Positions 44,038 through 52,204 are shown, counted from the first letter of the stretch. The stretch: DNA of 64,000 nucleotides from Pseudomonas karstica (GCF_009707515.1 NZ_WLYI01000017.1:60660-124659); one strand, 5' to 3'. Notes: a model not told the origin generated them from the letters alone. Numbers and translations: made by a program.

Positions 44038-45072
44038 ATGAACATGAATACAACCGTCGATCCTGCTGAAAACCTGCTGGCCAATGGCTTGAAAAACCTT
44101 TGGTTCCCAGTACTGCCCTCCGATCAGTTGGGCGAAAAACCGGTGTCGATCCGTCGACTGGGCTACAAGATTGCCCTTTGGCGCGACAATGACGGCAGCG
44201 TCCATGCCCTGGAAGATCATTGTCCGCATCGCGGCGCACCCTTGTCCCAGGGGCCGGTGCTGGGTGACCGGCTGCAATGCCCGTATCACGGCGTCGAAGT
44301 GCGCTGCGACGGTACCGTGACGAAAGTCCCCGGCAGCCCCGGCTGCAAACTCGAAGGCAGCCGCCCGACGCGCATGTTCCATACCCGCGAAGTGGCCGGC
44401 GCAATTTTTCTCTACAACGCCGCCGAACCGCACGAGGACACCCCGCCGGAACTGGTCCTGCCCGAGCAACTGACCTCTCCTGAGTGGAGCAGCTTCGTTT
44501 GCTACACCGAGTGGAAAGGCGATTACCGCTACGTCATCGACAACGTCATGGACCCGATGCACGGTACCTACCTGCACAAGATGTCGCACTCCATGAGTGA
44601 AGGCGAAGCCACGGCCAAGTTCGTCACCCGTGACACCGACAACGGTTTCTTCTTCGAGAAAGAAGGCCAGCGCGGGGTGAACTTCGACTGGACCGAATTC
44701 ATGGACAACAGCTGTCACTGGTTGCGTCTGGAAATCCCATACCCGAAAACCGGAGGCCCGGGAGGCAACTTCACCATCATCGGCAGCTACACGCCGAGCA
44801 GCCGCTCCTTGTCGGCGGTGTTCCACTGGCGCTGCCGTCCACTGACCGGCTGGCAGCGCGACACCTGGCGTTTCCTCTACAAAAACCGCCTTGAAGCACG
44901 GCACTGGGCGGTGCTGGAACAGGACCGCGTGCTACTCGAATTCATGGAACCGGACGCCAACCAACGGGAAAACCTCTACCAGCATGACCTGGGTGTGGTG
45001 CGTCTGCGCCGCTATCTGAAAAACGCTGCCAAGGCCCAATTGGAACTGATCGACGCGAAGCAGTTGCCATGA
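44038..45072 (+). CDS. Rieske non-heme iron oxygenase, catalytic subunit
   Basis: A 344-residue oxygenase. The Rieske cluster ligands are C62-P-H64 and C81-P-Y-H84, and the mononuclear iron site is D172-x2-H175-x4-H180 (MDPMHGTYLHK). The size and single-subunit layout fit the VanA/phthalate-dioxygenase-like group that works with a VanB-type reductase, present two genes on. It would demethylate or hydroxylate the aromatic substrate. It lies 21 bases after the HTH-like gene. Confidence 0.93.
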   Translation: MNMNTTVDPAENLLANGLKNLWFPVLPSDQLGEKPVSIRRLGYKIALWRDNDGSVHALEDHCPHRGAPLSQGPVLGDRLQCPYHGVEVRCDGTVTKVPGSPGCKLEGSRPTRMFHTREVAGAIFLYNAAEPHEDTPPELVLPEQLTSPEWSSFVCYTEWKGDYRYVIDNVMDPMHGTYLHKMSHSMSEGEATAKFVTRDTDNGFFFEKEGQRGVNFDWTEFMDNSCHWLRLEIPYPKTGGPGGNFTIIGSYTPSSRSLSAVFHWRCRPLTGWQRDTWRFLYKNRLEARHWAVLEQDRVLLEFMEPDANQRENLYQHDLGVVRLRRYLKNAAKAQLELIDAKQLP

Positions 45073-45506
45073 ACGCAGCCGTGCAATGTGTCCAGGCCGG
45101 CTCGTTGAGCGAGGCGGCCGGCAGCACTTGGTCAAATGCCTTGCTGATCGGCAACGAAGTGGTGATGTCCGGCATGACCGGCCATCCTGCTACACGCCTG
45201 GCCTTTCATGTCGGTGCACCACTCGATACTTACGCCCAGACCCTGGTGGTGTTGAACAAGGTCCGCTCGCTGGTTGAAGCGGCGGGCGGGCATGTAGGCA
45301 ATATTTACCGGCTAACGGTGTATGTCACTGACATCGCAGACAAGGATGAAGTAAGTCGCGCGCGGCGTGACTTCTTCACCGGTCAGGCAGTGTTCCCGAC
45401 TTCTACGCTGGTTGAAGTGAGCGCGCTGGTGTTTCCCGAACTGCGGGTAGAGATCGAGGCCGGCGCGCGCCTCGATCTCGATTTGCGAACTGTCGAAAAG
45501 AGGTGA
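45069..45506 (+). CDS. RidA-like (YjgF) protein lacking the conserved Arg
   Basis: A 145-residue RidA-superfamily protein: TWSNALLIGNEVVMSGMTGH, TLVVLNKVRSLVEAAGGHVGNIYRLTVYVTD and VEVSALVFPELRVEIEAGA. The Arg used by RidA for 2-aminoacrylate hydrolysis (R105 in the E. coli protein) is Ser112 here (FPTSTLVEV), so it belongs to a divergent Rid group. 2-Aminomuconate deaminase is in this superfamily, which fits a nitrogen-containing ring-cleavage product (inference). Its start overlaps the Rieske stop. Confidence 0.87.
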   Translation: MNAAVQCVQAGSLSEAAGSTWSNALLIGNEVVMSGMTGHPATRLAFHVGAPLDTYAQTLVVLNKVRSLVEAAGGHVGNIYRLTVYVTDIADKDEVSRARRDFFTGQAVFPTSTLVEVSALVFPELRVEIEAGARLDLDLRTVEKR

Positions 45507-45509
45507 CCG

Positions 45510-46469
45510 ATGTCCCATTCCTCCCCCATCACCGCGTTTGTACACACCCTGCGCTACGAAGCCGACGGCATCATCAGTGTCGAATTGAGGCCATATGGCG
45601 ACACCGTGTTTGCCCCGTTCGAAGCGGGCTCTCACATTGACCTGCATTTGCCCAATGGCCTGGTGCGTAGTTACTCGTTACTCAACTCGCCGAGCGATCA
45701 AGACCGTTATGTGGTCGGTATTCTGCGCGATCGCAAAAGCCGTGGTGGCTCGGAATACGTGCATGGGCAATTGCGGGTTGGCATGCAGCTGCCGATTTCG
45801 TCCCCGCGCAATAACTTCCAGCTCGACCTGAGCGCCAAACATAGCGTGCTGGTGGCCGGCGGCATCGGCATCACGCCGATTTATTGCATGTTCCGCCAAC
45901 TGCTGGCCCTGGGAAAATCCGCCGAGCTGATCTACTGTGCCCGTTCGCGACAAGAAGCCGCGCTGGTGGAAGAGCTAAGTGGCCTGAGCACCCAAGTGCT
46001 TTACCACTTCAATGACGAAAAAGGTATGCCGCCAGACTTGAGCGTTTACCTCGCGGGCCAACCCAGCGACACGCACTTTTATTGCTGTGGTCCGACGCCG
46101 ATGCTCGATGCATTCGAAAGCACCTGCGAAGGCCTCGGTTACCCCCATGCACATATCGAGCGTTTCGCGGCAGCGCAGTTGCCGCCGTCCGAAGACGCGC
46201 AAAGCAGTTACAGCGTCGAGCTGAAAAAATCCGGCAAGACGCTGTCGATCGAGCAAGGTTTGAGTTTGCTCGACGTGTTACTTGAAGCGGGCTGCGACAT
46301 TGAATACAGCTGTCGCGAAGGGGTGTGCGGTTCATGTGAAACAAAGGTTCTGGAAGGTAATGTCGATCATCGCGACGGCGTGCTGACCAAAGCCGAGCGT
46401 GCGTCGAATAAATCCATGATGGTCTGTGTGTCCGGTTGCAAGAGTCGGCGATTGGTACTCGACCTATAA
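45510..46469 (+). CDS. VanB-type oxygenase reductase (FMN, NADH, 2Fe-2S)
   Basis: A 319-residue phthalate-dioxygenase-reductase family protein: flavin site RSYSLLNSP near 53, NAD site LVAGGIGITPIYCMFRQL near 113-130 and CCGPTPMLDAFE near 193, and a C-terminal plant-type ferredoxin CREGVCGSC ... C near 272-307. It passes electrons from NADH to the Rieske oxygenase encoded two genes upstream. It is the last gene of the main operon before a terminator. Confidence 0.94.
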   Translation: MSHSSPITAFVHTLRYEADGIISVELRPYGDTVFAPFEAGSHIDLHLPNGLVRSYSLLNSPSDQDRYVVGILRDRKSRGGSEYVHGQLRVGMQLPISSPRNNFQLDLSAKHSVLVAGGIGITPIYCMFRQLLALGKSAELIYCARSRQEAALVEELSGLSTQVLYHFNDEKGMPPDLSVYLAGQPSDTHFYCCGPTPMLDAFESTCEGLGYPHAHIERFAAAQLPPSEDAQSSYSVELKKSGKTLSIEQGLSLLDVLLEAGCDIEYSCREGVCGSCETKVLEGNVDHRDGVLTKAERASNKSMMVCVSGCKSRRLVLDL

Positions 46470-46480
46470 CACGTTGTTCA

Positions 46481-46496
46481 GTTTCATCGATCAAAC
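46481..46496. promoter_or_regulatory. Operator-like site GTTTCATCGATCAAAC
   Basis: A 16-base dyad matching GTTTCATATATGAAAC in 13 positions, eleven bases after the reductase stop and just ahead of the terminator hairpin. It may be one of several binding sites that link the catabolic operon with the porin gene, or it may be coincidental. Confidence 0.35.
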
Positions 46497-46497
46497 A

Positions 46498-46524
46498 GGC
46501 CGACAATGTTGTCGGCCTTTTTTA
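46498..46524 (+). terminator. Rho-independent terminator of the catabolic operon
   Basis: GGCCGACAA (46498-46506) pairs with TTGTCGGCC (46509-46517) around two bases, followed by a run of seven T. It marks the end of the transcript after the VanB-type reductase. Confidence 0.85.
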
Positions 46525-46608
46525 TGCACGTGGAGTAAAGACGCACGGATAACGTGCAGTTTCGTTACCCCTTGCGACCCCTGTTTCACGGGCAATACAA
46601 GAAAATGC

Positions 46609-46623
46609 GTTTCCTATATAAAC
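46609..46623. promoter_or_regulatory. Operator-like site GTTTCCTATATAAAC before the porin
   Basis: It shares the GTTTC-TATAT-AAAC pattern with the palindrome at 30649-30664 but is one base shorter. It lies 46 bases upstream of the -24/-12-like element of the porin gene. Confidence 0.45.
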
Positions 46624-46668
46624 AATTGTTTTTACTGACTTTATTATTAGATACGGGATTTTTTCAGT

Positions 46669-46684
46669 TGGCATAGTTTCTGCT
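46669..46684 (+). promoter_or_regulatory. Putative sigma-54-like promoter of the porin gene
   Basis: TGGCATAGTTTCTGCT has GG and GC at correct -24/-12 spacing and resembles the element at 30742-30757 (TGGCAT-N-GTT-N3-TGC). It is 171 bases before the porin ATG, so a long untranslated leader is implied. No sigma-54 activator is present in the window. Confidence 0.45.
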
Positions 46685-46855
46685 CTATCCCCACTAAGTT
46701 CATAGGCCAGACGCCGTATTACCTATGAACCAGTAAAAACAAAAACGAACGCCAACACCGCAACATTGAAGTCATTTGCCCATTGCCACTTCAAGGGCAA
46801 GCGGAAAAGTGTTGCCGGTCACTTTGTAGCGCTCAACATTACAGGGGAAGTCAAC

Positions 46856-48085
46856 ATGAAGAATTACGTTATATGTCTGGGGCTGATGATGAGCAGCTGC
46901 GTCAGTTTCGCAAGCGAGCCCGGCCCTGCGGCACCGGTGACCGCGAACAACGCAAAAAAGCCTTTTCCGCATATTGCCTGGCGCAGCGATGATGGCGAAA
47001 GCAGCCTGGACATCGGTGGTGCCTTGCGTACCAACTACCGCGACGAGCATTGGGGTACCACCGAAAACAACGGCAAGTTTCTCTTCGATACCTTCCGCAT
47101 CGACGTGCAGGCGACTTACAAGAACCTGTTCAGTGATATTGGTTACTGGTTTCAGGATGACGGCAAACACTCCATTGATCGCGGCTTTGTCGGTTATCGC
47201 CTGAACAGTCATTCAAACCTGCAACTGGGCGCGCCGTTCAAGCCATTCGGCCTGGAACCGTACCCGCAATTCGGCTGGAGCTATCACCTGCCCTTTTTCA
47301 TGGGCTATGGCGTCAGCGCCGGGTCGGGTTTGAAATACAGCTACAAGGATCAAGACTGGGATCTGCAACTGGGGTATTTCCCGCGCATGATGCCGTCGAG
47401 TATTCGCTACTCGCCGGAAGTCGGACGCTACGCCGACCTCAAGGACAATGCGATCCCCTTCACCCAGTCGCGCCAGGACAACGAAAAGCACAACCAGATC
47501 AACGCCCGCATCGCGCGCACCTTTACCAACGACGGCTGGAAAGCCGAGGTCGGTGCCTCGGTGGCCAAGGCTCAGTTGTACAACGCCACCACCAAGAAAG
47601 ACGGTGATTACTGGGCCGGTGGCGTTCACGCCATCATCAATGCCGGCCAATGGACCGTCAGCACGCAAGGTATCCGCTACGAATACGACCCGAAAAATCC
47701 GGCCGGCGTCAGCAAAGACTCGGTGCTGATGGGCGGGAACGGCCTGACGCCTGCGTACCTGATAGCCTCTAAAGCCACGATTGCCTCGCTGAACATCGGC
47801 TATGACATCCCCACGCCGGCACTCGGGCAATTGAAGAAGATCAAGCTGTACAACGACTACAGTCGCATGATGAAAGACAAGAGCGGCTGGGACGACTCGC
47901 AGATGTACACCGTTGGCGCGCAGTTTCTGGCCATGCCAATCATGGCGTGGGTCGACCTGACCTGGGCGAAAAACGCCAACCCTTACGGCGGCGCGGAAAA
48001 CGGAACCGGCTTCACCAACACCAATTCGGTCGGCAGCAATGAGTGGTACTACCGAACCAATATCAACATTGGATATTACTTCTGA
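46856..48085 (+). CDS. Outer-membrane porin of the catabolic cluster
   Basis: A 409-residue outer-membrane protein with signal peptide (VICLGLMMSSCVSFASE) and an amphipathic beta-strand pattern ending in the terminal aromatic IGYYF needed for barrel assembly. LDIGGALRTNYRDEHWG and GRYADLKDNAIPFTQSR are visible features. It resembles OprP/phosphate-selective-porin-like proteins used for organic acids. AGGGGAAG precedes the ATG at 46856; the 386-base gap upstream holds the operator and promoter sites already listed. It likely brings the cluster's substrate into the periplasm for the ABC transporter. Confidence 0.88.
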   Translation: MKNYVICLGLMMSSCVSFASEPGPAAPVTANNAKKPFPHIAWRSDDGESSLDIGGALRTNYRDEHWGTTENNGKFLFDTFRIDVQATYKNLFSDIGYWFQDDGKHSIDRGFVGYRLNSHSNLQLGAPFKPFGLEPYPQFGWSYHLPFFMGYGVSAGSGLKYSYKDQDWDLQLGYFPRMMPSSIRYSPEVGRYADLKDNAIPFTQSRQDNEKHNQINARIARTFTNDGWKAEVGASVAKAQLYNATTKKDGDYWAGGVHAIINAGQWTVSTQGIRYEYDPKNPAGVSKDSVLMGGNGLTPAYLIASKATIASLNIGYDIPTPALGQLKKIKLYNDYSRMMKDKSGWDDSQMYTVGAQFLAMPIMAWVDLTWAKNANPYGGAENGTGFTNTNSVGSNEWYYRTNINIGYYF

Positions 48086-48248
48086 TGCCTGTCATATGGC
48101 CGCTGTTGCGGCTGCGATAAACCCACTGGCAGACGTAATTTTCGGCAACTGCACGTCCTGATCCGGCTGATGGCAATGGGTCGTTTACTGCCGGAGACGC
48201 TCTGAAATCCCCGTGGGGGGACAGGGGAAACAAAAAGGCCAGACACAA

Positions 48249-48274
48249 AAAAGCCCCGTAAAAACGGGGCTTTT
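48249..48274. terminator. Bidirectional terminator between porin and tRNA-Ser
   Basis: AAAAGCCCCGT (48249-48259) pairs perfectly with ACGGGGCTTTT (48264-48274) around four A. The T/A tracts on both sides let it stop the porin transcript and the opposing tRNA transcript. Confidence 0.88.
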
Positions 48275-48284
48275 CAGTAGAATG

Positions 48285-48374
48285 TGGCGGTGAAGGAGAG
48301 ATTCGAACTCTCGATACAATTTCTTGTATACACACTTTCCAGGCGTGCTCCTTAAGCCACTCGGACACTTCACC
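48285..48374 (-). tRNA. tRNA-Ser (anticodon GGA)
   Basis: The 90-base minus-strand gene begins GGTGAAGTGTCCGAGTGGC and ends with encoded CCA at 48285-48287. The acceptor stem GGTGAAG/CTTCACC, the long variable arm (ATACAAGAAATTGTAT) and the T-loop GAGAG-TTCGAAT-CTCTC are all present. The anticodon is at 48338-48340 in a CTGGAAA loop, reading UCC/UCU codons. The 3' end faces the catabolic cluster. Confidence 0.97.
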
Positions 48375-48412
48375 GTATCTCGCCAAACTGTTTCAGTCTG
48401 TCGAGGCGCGCT

Positions 48413-48441
48413 AATGTAGTCGAAAGCTTTACCGATGGCAA
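48413..48441 (-). promoter_or_regulatory. Sigma-70 promoter of tRNA-Ser
   Basis: On the minus strand TTGCCA (48436-48441) and TACATT (48413-48418) are separated by 17 bases and followed by a GC-rich discriminator (AGCGCGCC), typical of a stable-RNA promoter, about 40 bases before the tRNA. Confidence 0.7.
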
Positions 48442-48698
48442 AGGGTTTTTTCAGAATTTTCATGTGCTTAGACGGTTATCCCGTTCCAGGCGTATCCGTT
48501 GCCGTGCACAGGGTGGCGATTCGGCCATTGTCAGGCACGGGCGAGGCTTGCCCATAGTGGCTTCTGCGCCCTGCCGAAGGCCGCTGGCGGGTGGGTATGG
48601 GGGAAAAGCCTGACTGGGTAGTCAGTCACGGCGCTTTACCGAGGCCGGCGTGGTGGGTAACGTCTGCTGCCTGTACTTCTATTACAAGGAATCGCGTC
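48442..48698. other. Intergenic region between tRNA-Ser promoter and crotonase
   Basis: No gene, RNA or repeat could be supported here. It must contain the promoter of the crotonase gene. The frame of that gene is open back to about 48591, but the ribosome site favours the start at 48699. Confidence 0.5.
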
Positions 48699-49388
48699 AT
48701 GAGTGAGTTGATTGCTTACCACCTCGAAGATGGTATCGCGACCCTGACCTTGAGCAATGGCAAGGTCAATGCCATTTCGCCTGCAGTAATCAGTGCGTTT
48801 AATGAAGCACTGGACCAGGCCCTGCAAGACCGGGCGGTGGTGATCATCACGGGTACGCCCGGGATCTTGTCGGGTGGTTACGATTTGAAAGTAATGACCG
48901 CCGGCCCTAAAGAAGCGATCAGCCTGGTGACATCGGGGTCGACCCTGGCGCGGCGCCTGTTGTCGCACCCGTTCCCAGTGATCGTCGCCTGCCCAGGCCA
49001 TGCAGTGGCCAAGGGTGCGTTTCTGTTGTTGTCGGCCGATTATCGGATTGGTGTCGAGGGGCCCTTCAGCATTGGCTTGAATGAAGTGATGATCGGCATG
49101 ACCATGCACCATGCCGGGATCGAGTTGGCGCGGGATCGCCTGCGCAAGTCGGCGTTTCAGCGGTCGGTTATCAATGCCGAGATGTTTGACCCACAAGGTG
49201 CCTTGAGCGCCGGGTTCCTCGACAAGGTGGTGGCGCCCGAAGCGTTGCAGGCCACCGCCCTGGAAGCGGCGCGTCAGTTGAAGAAGATCAACATGAATGC
49301 CCACAAGCACACCAAGCTGAAAGTGCGCCAGGCACTGTTGGAGGCGCTGGATAGCGCGATCTCCCGGGATCAGGAGCACATGGGTTAA
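48699..49388 (+). CDS. Crotonase / enoyl-CoA hydratase family protein
   Basis: A 229-residue crotonase-fold protein: LEDGIATLTLSNGKVNAISPAVISAFNEALDQAL, then GTPGILSGGYDLKVM (first oxyanion hole) and PVIVACPGHAVAKGAFLLLSADYRIG (second). The position of one catalytic Glu is occupied by a non-standard residue (LNEVMIGMTMHHAG), so hydratase activity is uncertain. AAGGA precedes the ATG at 48699. It stands alone between tRNA-Ser and plsC. Confidence 0.88.
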   Translation: MSELIAYHLEDGIATLTLSNGKVNAISPAVISAFNEALDQALQDRAVVIITGTPGILSGGYDLKVMTAGPKEAISLVTSGSTLARRLLSHPFPVIVACPGHAVAKGAFLLLSADYRIGVEGPFSIGLNEVMIGMTMHHAGIELARDRLRKSAFQRSVINAEMFDPQGALSAGFLDKVVAPEALQATALEAARQLKKINMNAHKHTKLKVRQALLEALDSAISRDQEHMG

Positions 49389-49603
49389 GTCGCCCACAAT
49401 AGCTGCAGCCAGAGCCCGACTTTGTATCGGGCTTTTTCTTACGCAACATTCAGCATGATCGCCTAACGCTCTAAACAGGCGCTATCAACGAATGTTGAAA
49501 CATGCGCTCAAACATCGCCCATCTCCTACGTCTATAGGGGCAATTGCCGAAAACAGTGCACATCCGTACACTGCGCCACCTTTTGTCCCGATGGGCCGTG
49601 TTG

Positions 49604-50365
49604 ATGCTTTATTTGTTACGCATGTTATTGATGGGCCTGAATTTTATTGTCGCCGGCGTGCTCGGCGTATTACTGGGGATTTGCCGGCCGTTCAATCCGG
49701 ACAATAGCCGCCTGTGCGCTCGACTGTATGCGTTGCCGGCGATGTGGATCTTGCGCCTGCGGGTCCAGGCTCAGGTCGATTCATTGCACCATAAACCCAA
49801 TAGCTGCGTGATCATTGCCAATCACCAGTCCAACTATGACCTGTTCGTCTTCGGCACCGTGGTGCCCTATCGCACGGTGTGTATCGGCAAGAAGAGCCTG
49901 AAGTGGGTGCCGCTGTTCGGGCAGTTGTTCTGGCTGGCTGGCAATGTGCTGATTGACCGGGGCAATGCCCAGAAGGCACGGCGCTCAATGCTCACCACCA
50001 CGCATACCTTGCAACATGAGGACACGTCGATCTGGGTGTTCCCGGAAGGCACGCGCAACCTGGGCGAAACCTTGCTGGAGTTCAAGAAAGGCGCATTTCA
50101 GATGGCGATTGCCGCCGGCGTGCCGATTGTGCCGGTGTGTGTCAGCACCTATGTGAAGCATATGAAGCTCAATCGCTGGAACAGTGGCGAGGTTCTGATT
50201 CGTTCGTTGCCGGCGATTCCTACAACAGGATTGACCCTGGATGATATGCCTCAGTTGATGCTGACCTGCAGGGCGCAGATGCTCGACTGCATTGAGGCAA
50301 TGGATAAAGAGCTGCAAGCCGTATCCTGTAGGAGCGAGCTTGCTCGCGAGGGTCGTTCACGATAA
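49604..50365 (+). CDS. plsC: 1-acyl-sn-glycerol-3-phosphate acyltransferase
   Basis: A 253-residue membrane-associated acyltransferase of phospholipid synthesis. An N-terminal hydrophobic segment (LNFIVAGVLGVLLGI) is followed by the acyltransferase motifs IIANHQSNYDLF (HX4D near 78), LIDRGN, VFPEGTRNLGE and VPIVPVCVSTY. The last 12-13 residues (SCRSELAREGRSR) are encoded by one arm of a REP element, so the natural C-terminus has been extended or replaced. The ATG at 49604 matches the family start; a TTG 20 codons upstream is possible. Confidence 0.92.
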   Translation: MLYLLRMLLMGLNFIVAGVLGVLLGICRPFNPDNSRLCARLYALPAMWILRLRVQAQVDSLHHKPNSCVIIANHQSNYDLFVFGTVVPYRTVCIGKKSLKWVPLFGQLFWLAGNVLIDRGNAQKARRSMLTTTHTLQHEDTSIWVFPEGTRNLGETLLEFKKGAFQMAIAAGVPIVPVCVSTYVKHMKLNRWNSGEVLIRSLPAIPTTGLTLDDMPQLMLTCRAQMLDCIEAMDKELQAVSCRSELAREGRSR

Positions 50366-50425
50366 CTCGAGAAGCCTGACATCCTGCGTCGATCTTTCGT
50401 CCTTCGCGAGCAAGCTCGCTCCTAC
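50328..50425. repeat. REP-like inverted pair overlapping the plsC 3' end
   Basis: The 22-base arm 50328-50349 (GTAGGAGCGAGCTTGCTCGC plus GA) is perfectly inverted at 50404-50425. The left arm lies inside plsC and codes for its final residues; the right arm is in the gap before corA. It is the same family as the pair at 16528-16639. Confidence 0.92.
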
Positions 50426-50486
50426 AAGGGCTCCGTTCGGCTAAGCTGCCCAGCAACTGTCATCCAAAGAAGAAGCGATCAGCACC

Positions 50487-51458
50487 ATGGGTAGAGTTGT
50501 TGCGGCCGCCGTCTATAGCGCCGGAAAGAAAGTCACCGATATTACCCTCGACGAGGGCGCCGCCTGGGCTGCCAAGCCTGGCCACTTTGTCTGGATCGGC
50601 CTGGAGGAGCCCAACGCCCTGGAGTTGGCGAATCTGCAACGCCAGTTCAACCTGCATGAACTGGCCATCGAGGACGCCCTGGAAAAGCATAGCCGGCCAA
50701 AACTCGAAACCTTCGGCGATGCATTGTTTATCGTGACTTACTCGCCAGTGCGCGACAACGGCAAGCTGGAGTTTATCGAAACCCATATCTTCGCCGGCAA
50801 TGGCTACATCATCACCGCCCGCAACGGTCACTCAGCTTCTTACGGTTATGTACGCCAACGCTGTGAGGCACGGCCACTGTTGCTGGAGCATGGGGAAGAT
50901 TTCGTACTCTATGCACTGCTGGATTTCGTCACCGAGAACTACCAGCCGGTGAGCGAGGCGATTCATGCCGAGATTGATGAGTTGGAGCGCAACGTGCTGT
51001 GCAGCTCCCTGAATGAACGAGACATCCAGAACCTCCACGGCCTACGTCGCGACGTGCTGCGTATGCGTCGTTATGTAGCGCCAATGGTGGAGATCAGCGA
51101 AGAACTGCAGAAGCTGAGTTTCCCGTTTATCGACAAAAATATGCGCCCGTACTTTCGCGATGTGCAGATTCACGTCACGCGCCAGATGGAGGACTTGGCA
51201 ACCTTGCGAGACATCGCCAGCCAGACCATAGAGATCGGCGTGCTCCTGGAAGCCTCGCGCCAGAGCGTAGTGCAGCGCAAGTTTGCCGCCTGGGCGGCGA
51301 TTCTTGCATTTCCTACTGCAGTGGCCGGGATCTACGGGATGAACTTCGAGAACATGCCGGAGCTGCAATGGCACTACGGCTATTTTGGCGTGCTGGGGTT
51401 TATCGCAGTGGGATGCAGCAGTTTGTGGGTCAGCTTCAAGCGTTCGGGATGGTTGTAA
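50487..51458 (+). CDS. corA: CorA-family magnesium/divalent cation transporter
   Basis: A 323-residue protein with a long acidic/helical cytoplasmic domain and two C-terminal membrane helices. The pore signature YGMNFENMPE lies after the first helix (AAWAAILAFPTAVAGIYGMNF). It mediates divalent cation (Mg2+, Co2+ or Ni2+) flux. The N-terminus (GRVVAAAVYSAGKKVTDITLDEGAAW) is typical of pseudomonad CorA paralogues rather than the E. coli form. Confidence 0.92.
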   Translation: MGRVVAAAVYSAGKKVTDITLDEGAAWAAKPGHFVWIGLEEPNALELANLQRQFNLHELAIEDALEKHSRPKLETFGDALFIVTYSPVRDNGKLEFIETHIFAGNGYIITARNGHSASYGYVRQRCEARPLLLEHGEDFVLYALLDFVTENYQPVSEAIHAEIDELERNVLCSSLNERDIQNLHGLRRDVLRMRRYVAPMVEISEELQKLSFPFIDKNMRPYFRDVQIHVTRQMEDLATLRDIASQTIEIGVLLEASRQSVVQRKFAAWAAILAFPTAVAGIYGMNFENMPELQWHYGYFGVLGFIAVGCSSLWVSFKRSGWL

Positions 51459-51481
51459 CCCCACCCCTGACAGCTTATGGA

Positions 51482-52204
51482 TCAGGAGACCTGCGGTTTA
51501 TGCGTCACAAAACGCATCATCCATTCCGCCACGGTCACGCCGTGGTGGTCATGTGCAAGGCTGGCCACGCCACTCTCGTAAACCTTTTCGCCAATGTTGG
51601 TCTGAAGAATCTCCAGCAGTTCCCGGGAATAGTCGTGAATGAATTCCGGGTGGCCCTGGAAGCACAGCACTTGATCGTTGATATGGTAGGCCGCGAACGG
51701 GCAGAAATCGCTGGAAGCAATGACGGTGGCATTTTCCGGCAGAACTGTGACCTGATCCTGATGGCTGATCAGCAGCGTCAGTTCTTCCACCACCGGGCTC
51801 ATCCAGGGCGCCTTGGCGGCAAGTTTGTAGTTGTGGGTGCCCATGCCCCAGCCCTGGCTCGCTCGCTCACTCTTGCCGCCTAACAGCAGCGCCAATAGTT
51901 GATGGCCGAAACAGATACCCAGCAATTTGTCGCCACGCTCATAGCGGTTCAACAGGTAGGTCCTGAGCGTCTGAATCCAGGGGTCGGTGCCGAAGGAATC
52001 GGCCTTGCTGCCAGTCACCAGGTAGGCGTCAAACACTTCGTCATCCGATGGGTATTCACCCTGCACCACGTTATAAACAACAAATTCGGCGGCGATCGGT
52101 TGTTTGGAAAACAGACGCTTGAACATCTGCCCATAACCTTGATATTGATCGATCAGGCCTGGACGCAGGATATCGGTTTCCAGAATGCAGACGCGTAGCG
52201 ACAT
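51482..52204 (-). CDS. Class I glutamine amidotransferase-like protein
   Basis: A 240-residue stand-alone GATase1 domain. The nucleophile is C98 in LLGICFGHQLLA, with the His/Glu of the triad in CFQGHPEFIHDYSRE near 190. It resembles GMP-synthase amidotransferase and gamma-glutamyl hydrolase-like proteins, but no synthetase partner is adjacent. The ATG at 52204 opens the conserved SLRVCILETD start; a longer frame upstream adds nothing recognisable. It is convergent with corA. Confidence 0.9.
   Translation of the reverse strand: MSLRVCILETDILRPGLIDQYQGYGQMFKRLFSKQPIAAEFVVYNVVQGEYPSDDEVFDAYLVTGSKADSFGTDPWIQTLRTYLLNRYERGDKLLGICFGHQLLALLLGGKSERASQGWGMGTHNYKLAAKAPWMSPVVEELTLLISHQDQVTVLPENATVIASSDFCPFAAYHINDQVLCFQGHPEFIHDYSRELLEILQTNIGEKVYESGVASLAHDHHGVTVAEWMMRFVTHKPQVS

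Noticed and set aside
48285..48374. tRNA-Ser as an attachment site of a genomic island covering 30230-48285
   Set aside because: The 3' end faces the cluster, as expected for an att site. But no integrase gene is present and no convincing copy of the tRNA 3' end was found near the left boundary; the best stretch around 30285 matches only in part.
48185..48463. Minus-strand 92-codon frame across tRNA-Ser
   Set aside because: It spans the tRNA itself and its promoter. Such frames are a familiar artefact over tRNA-Ser genes.
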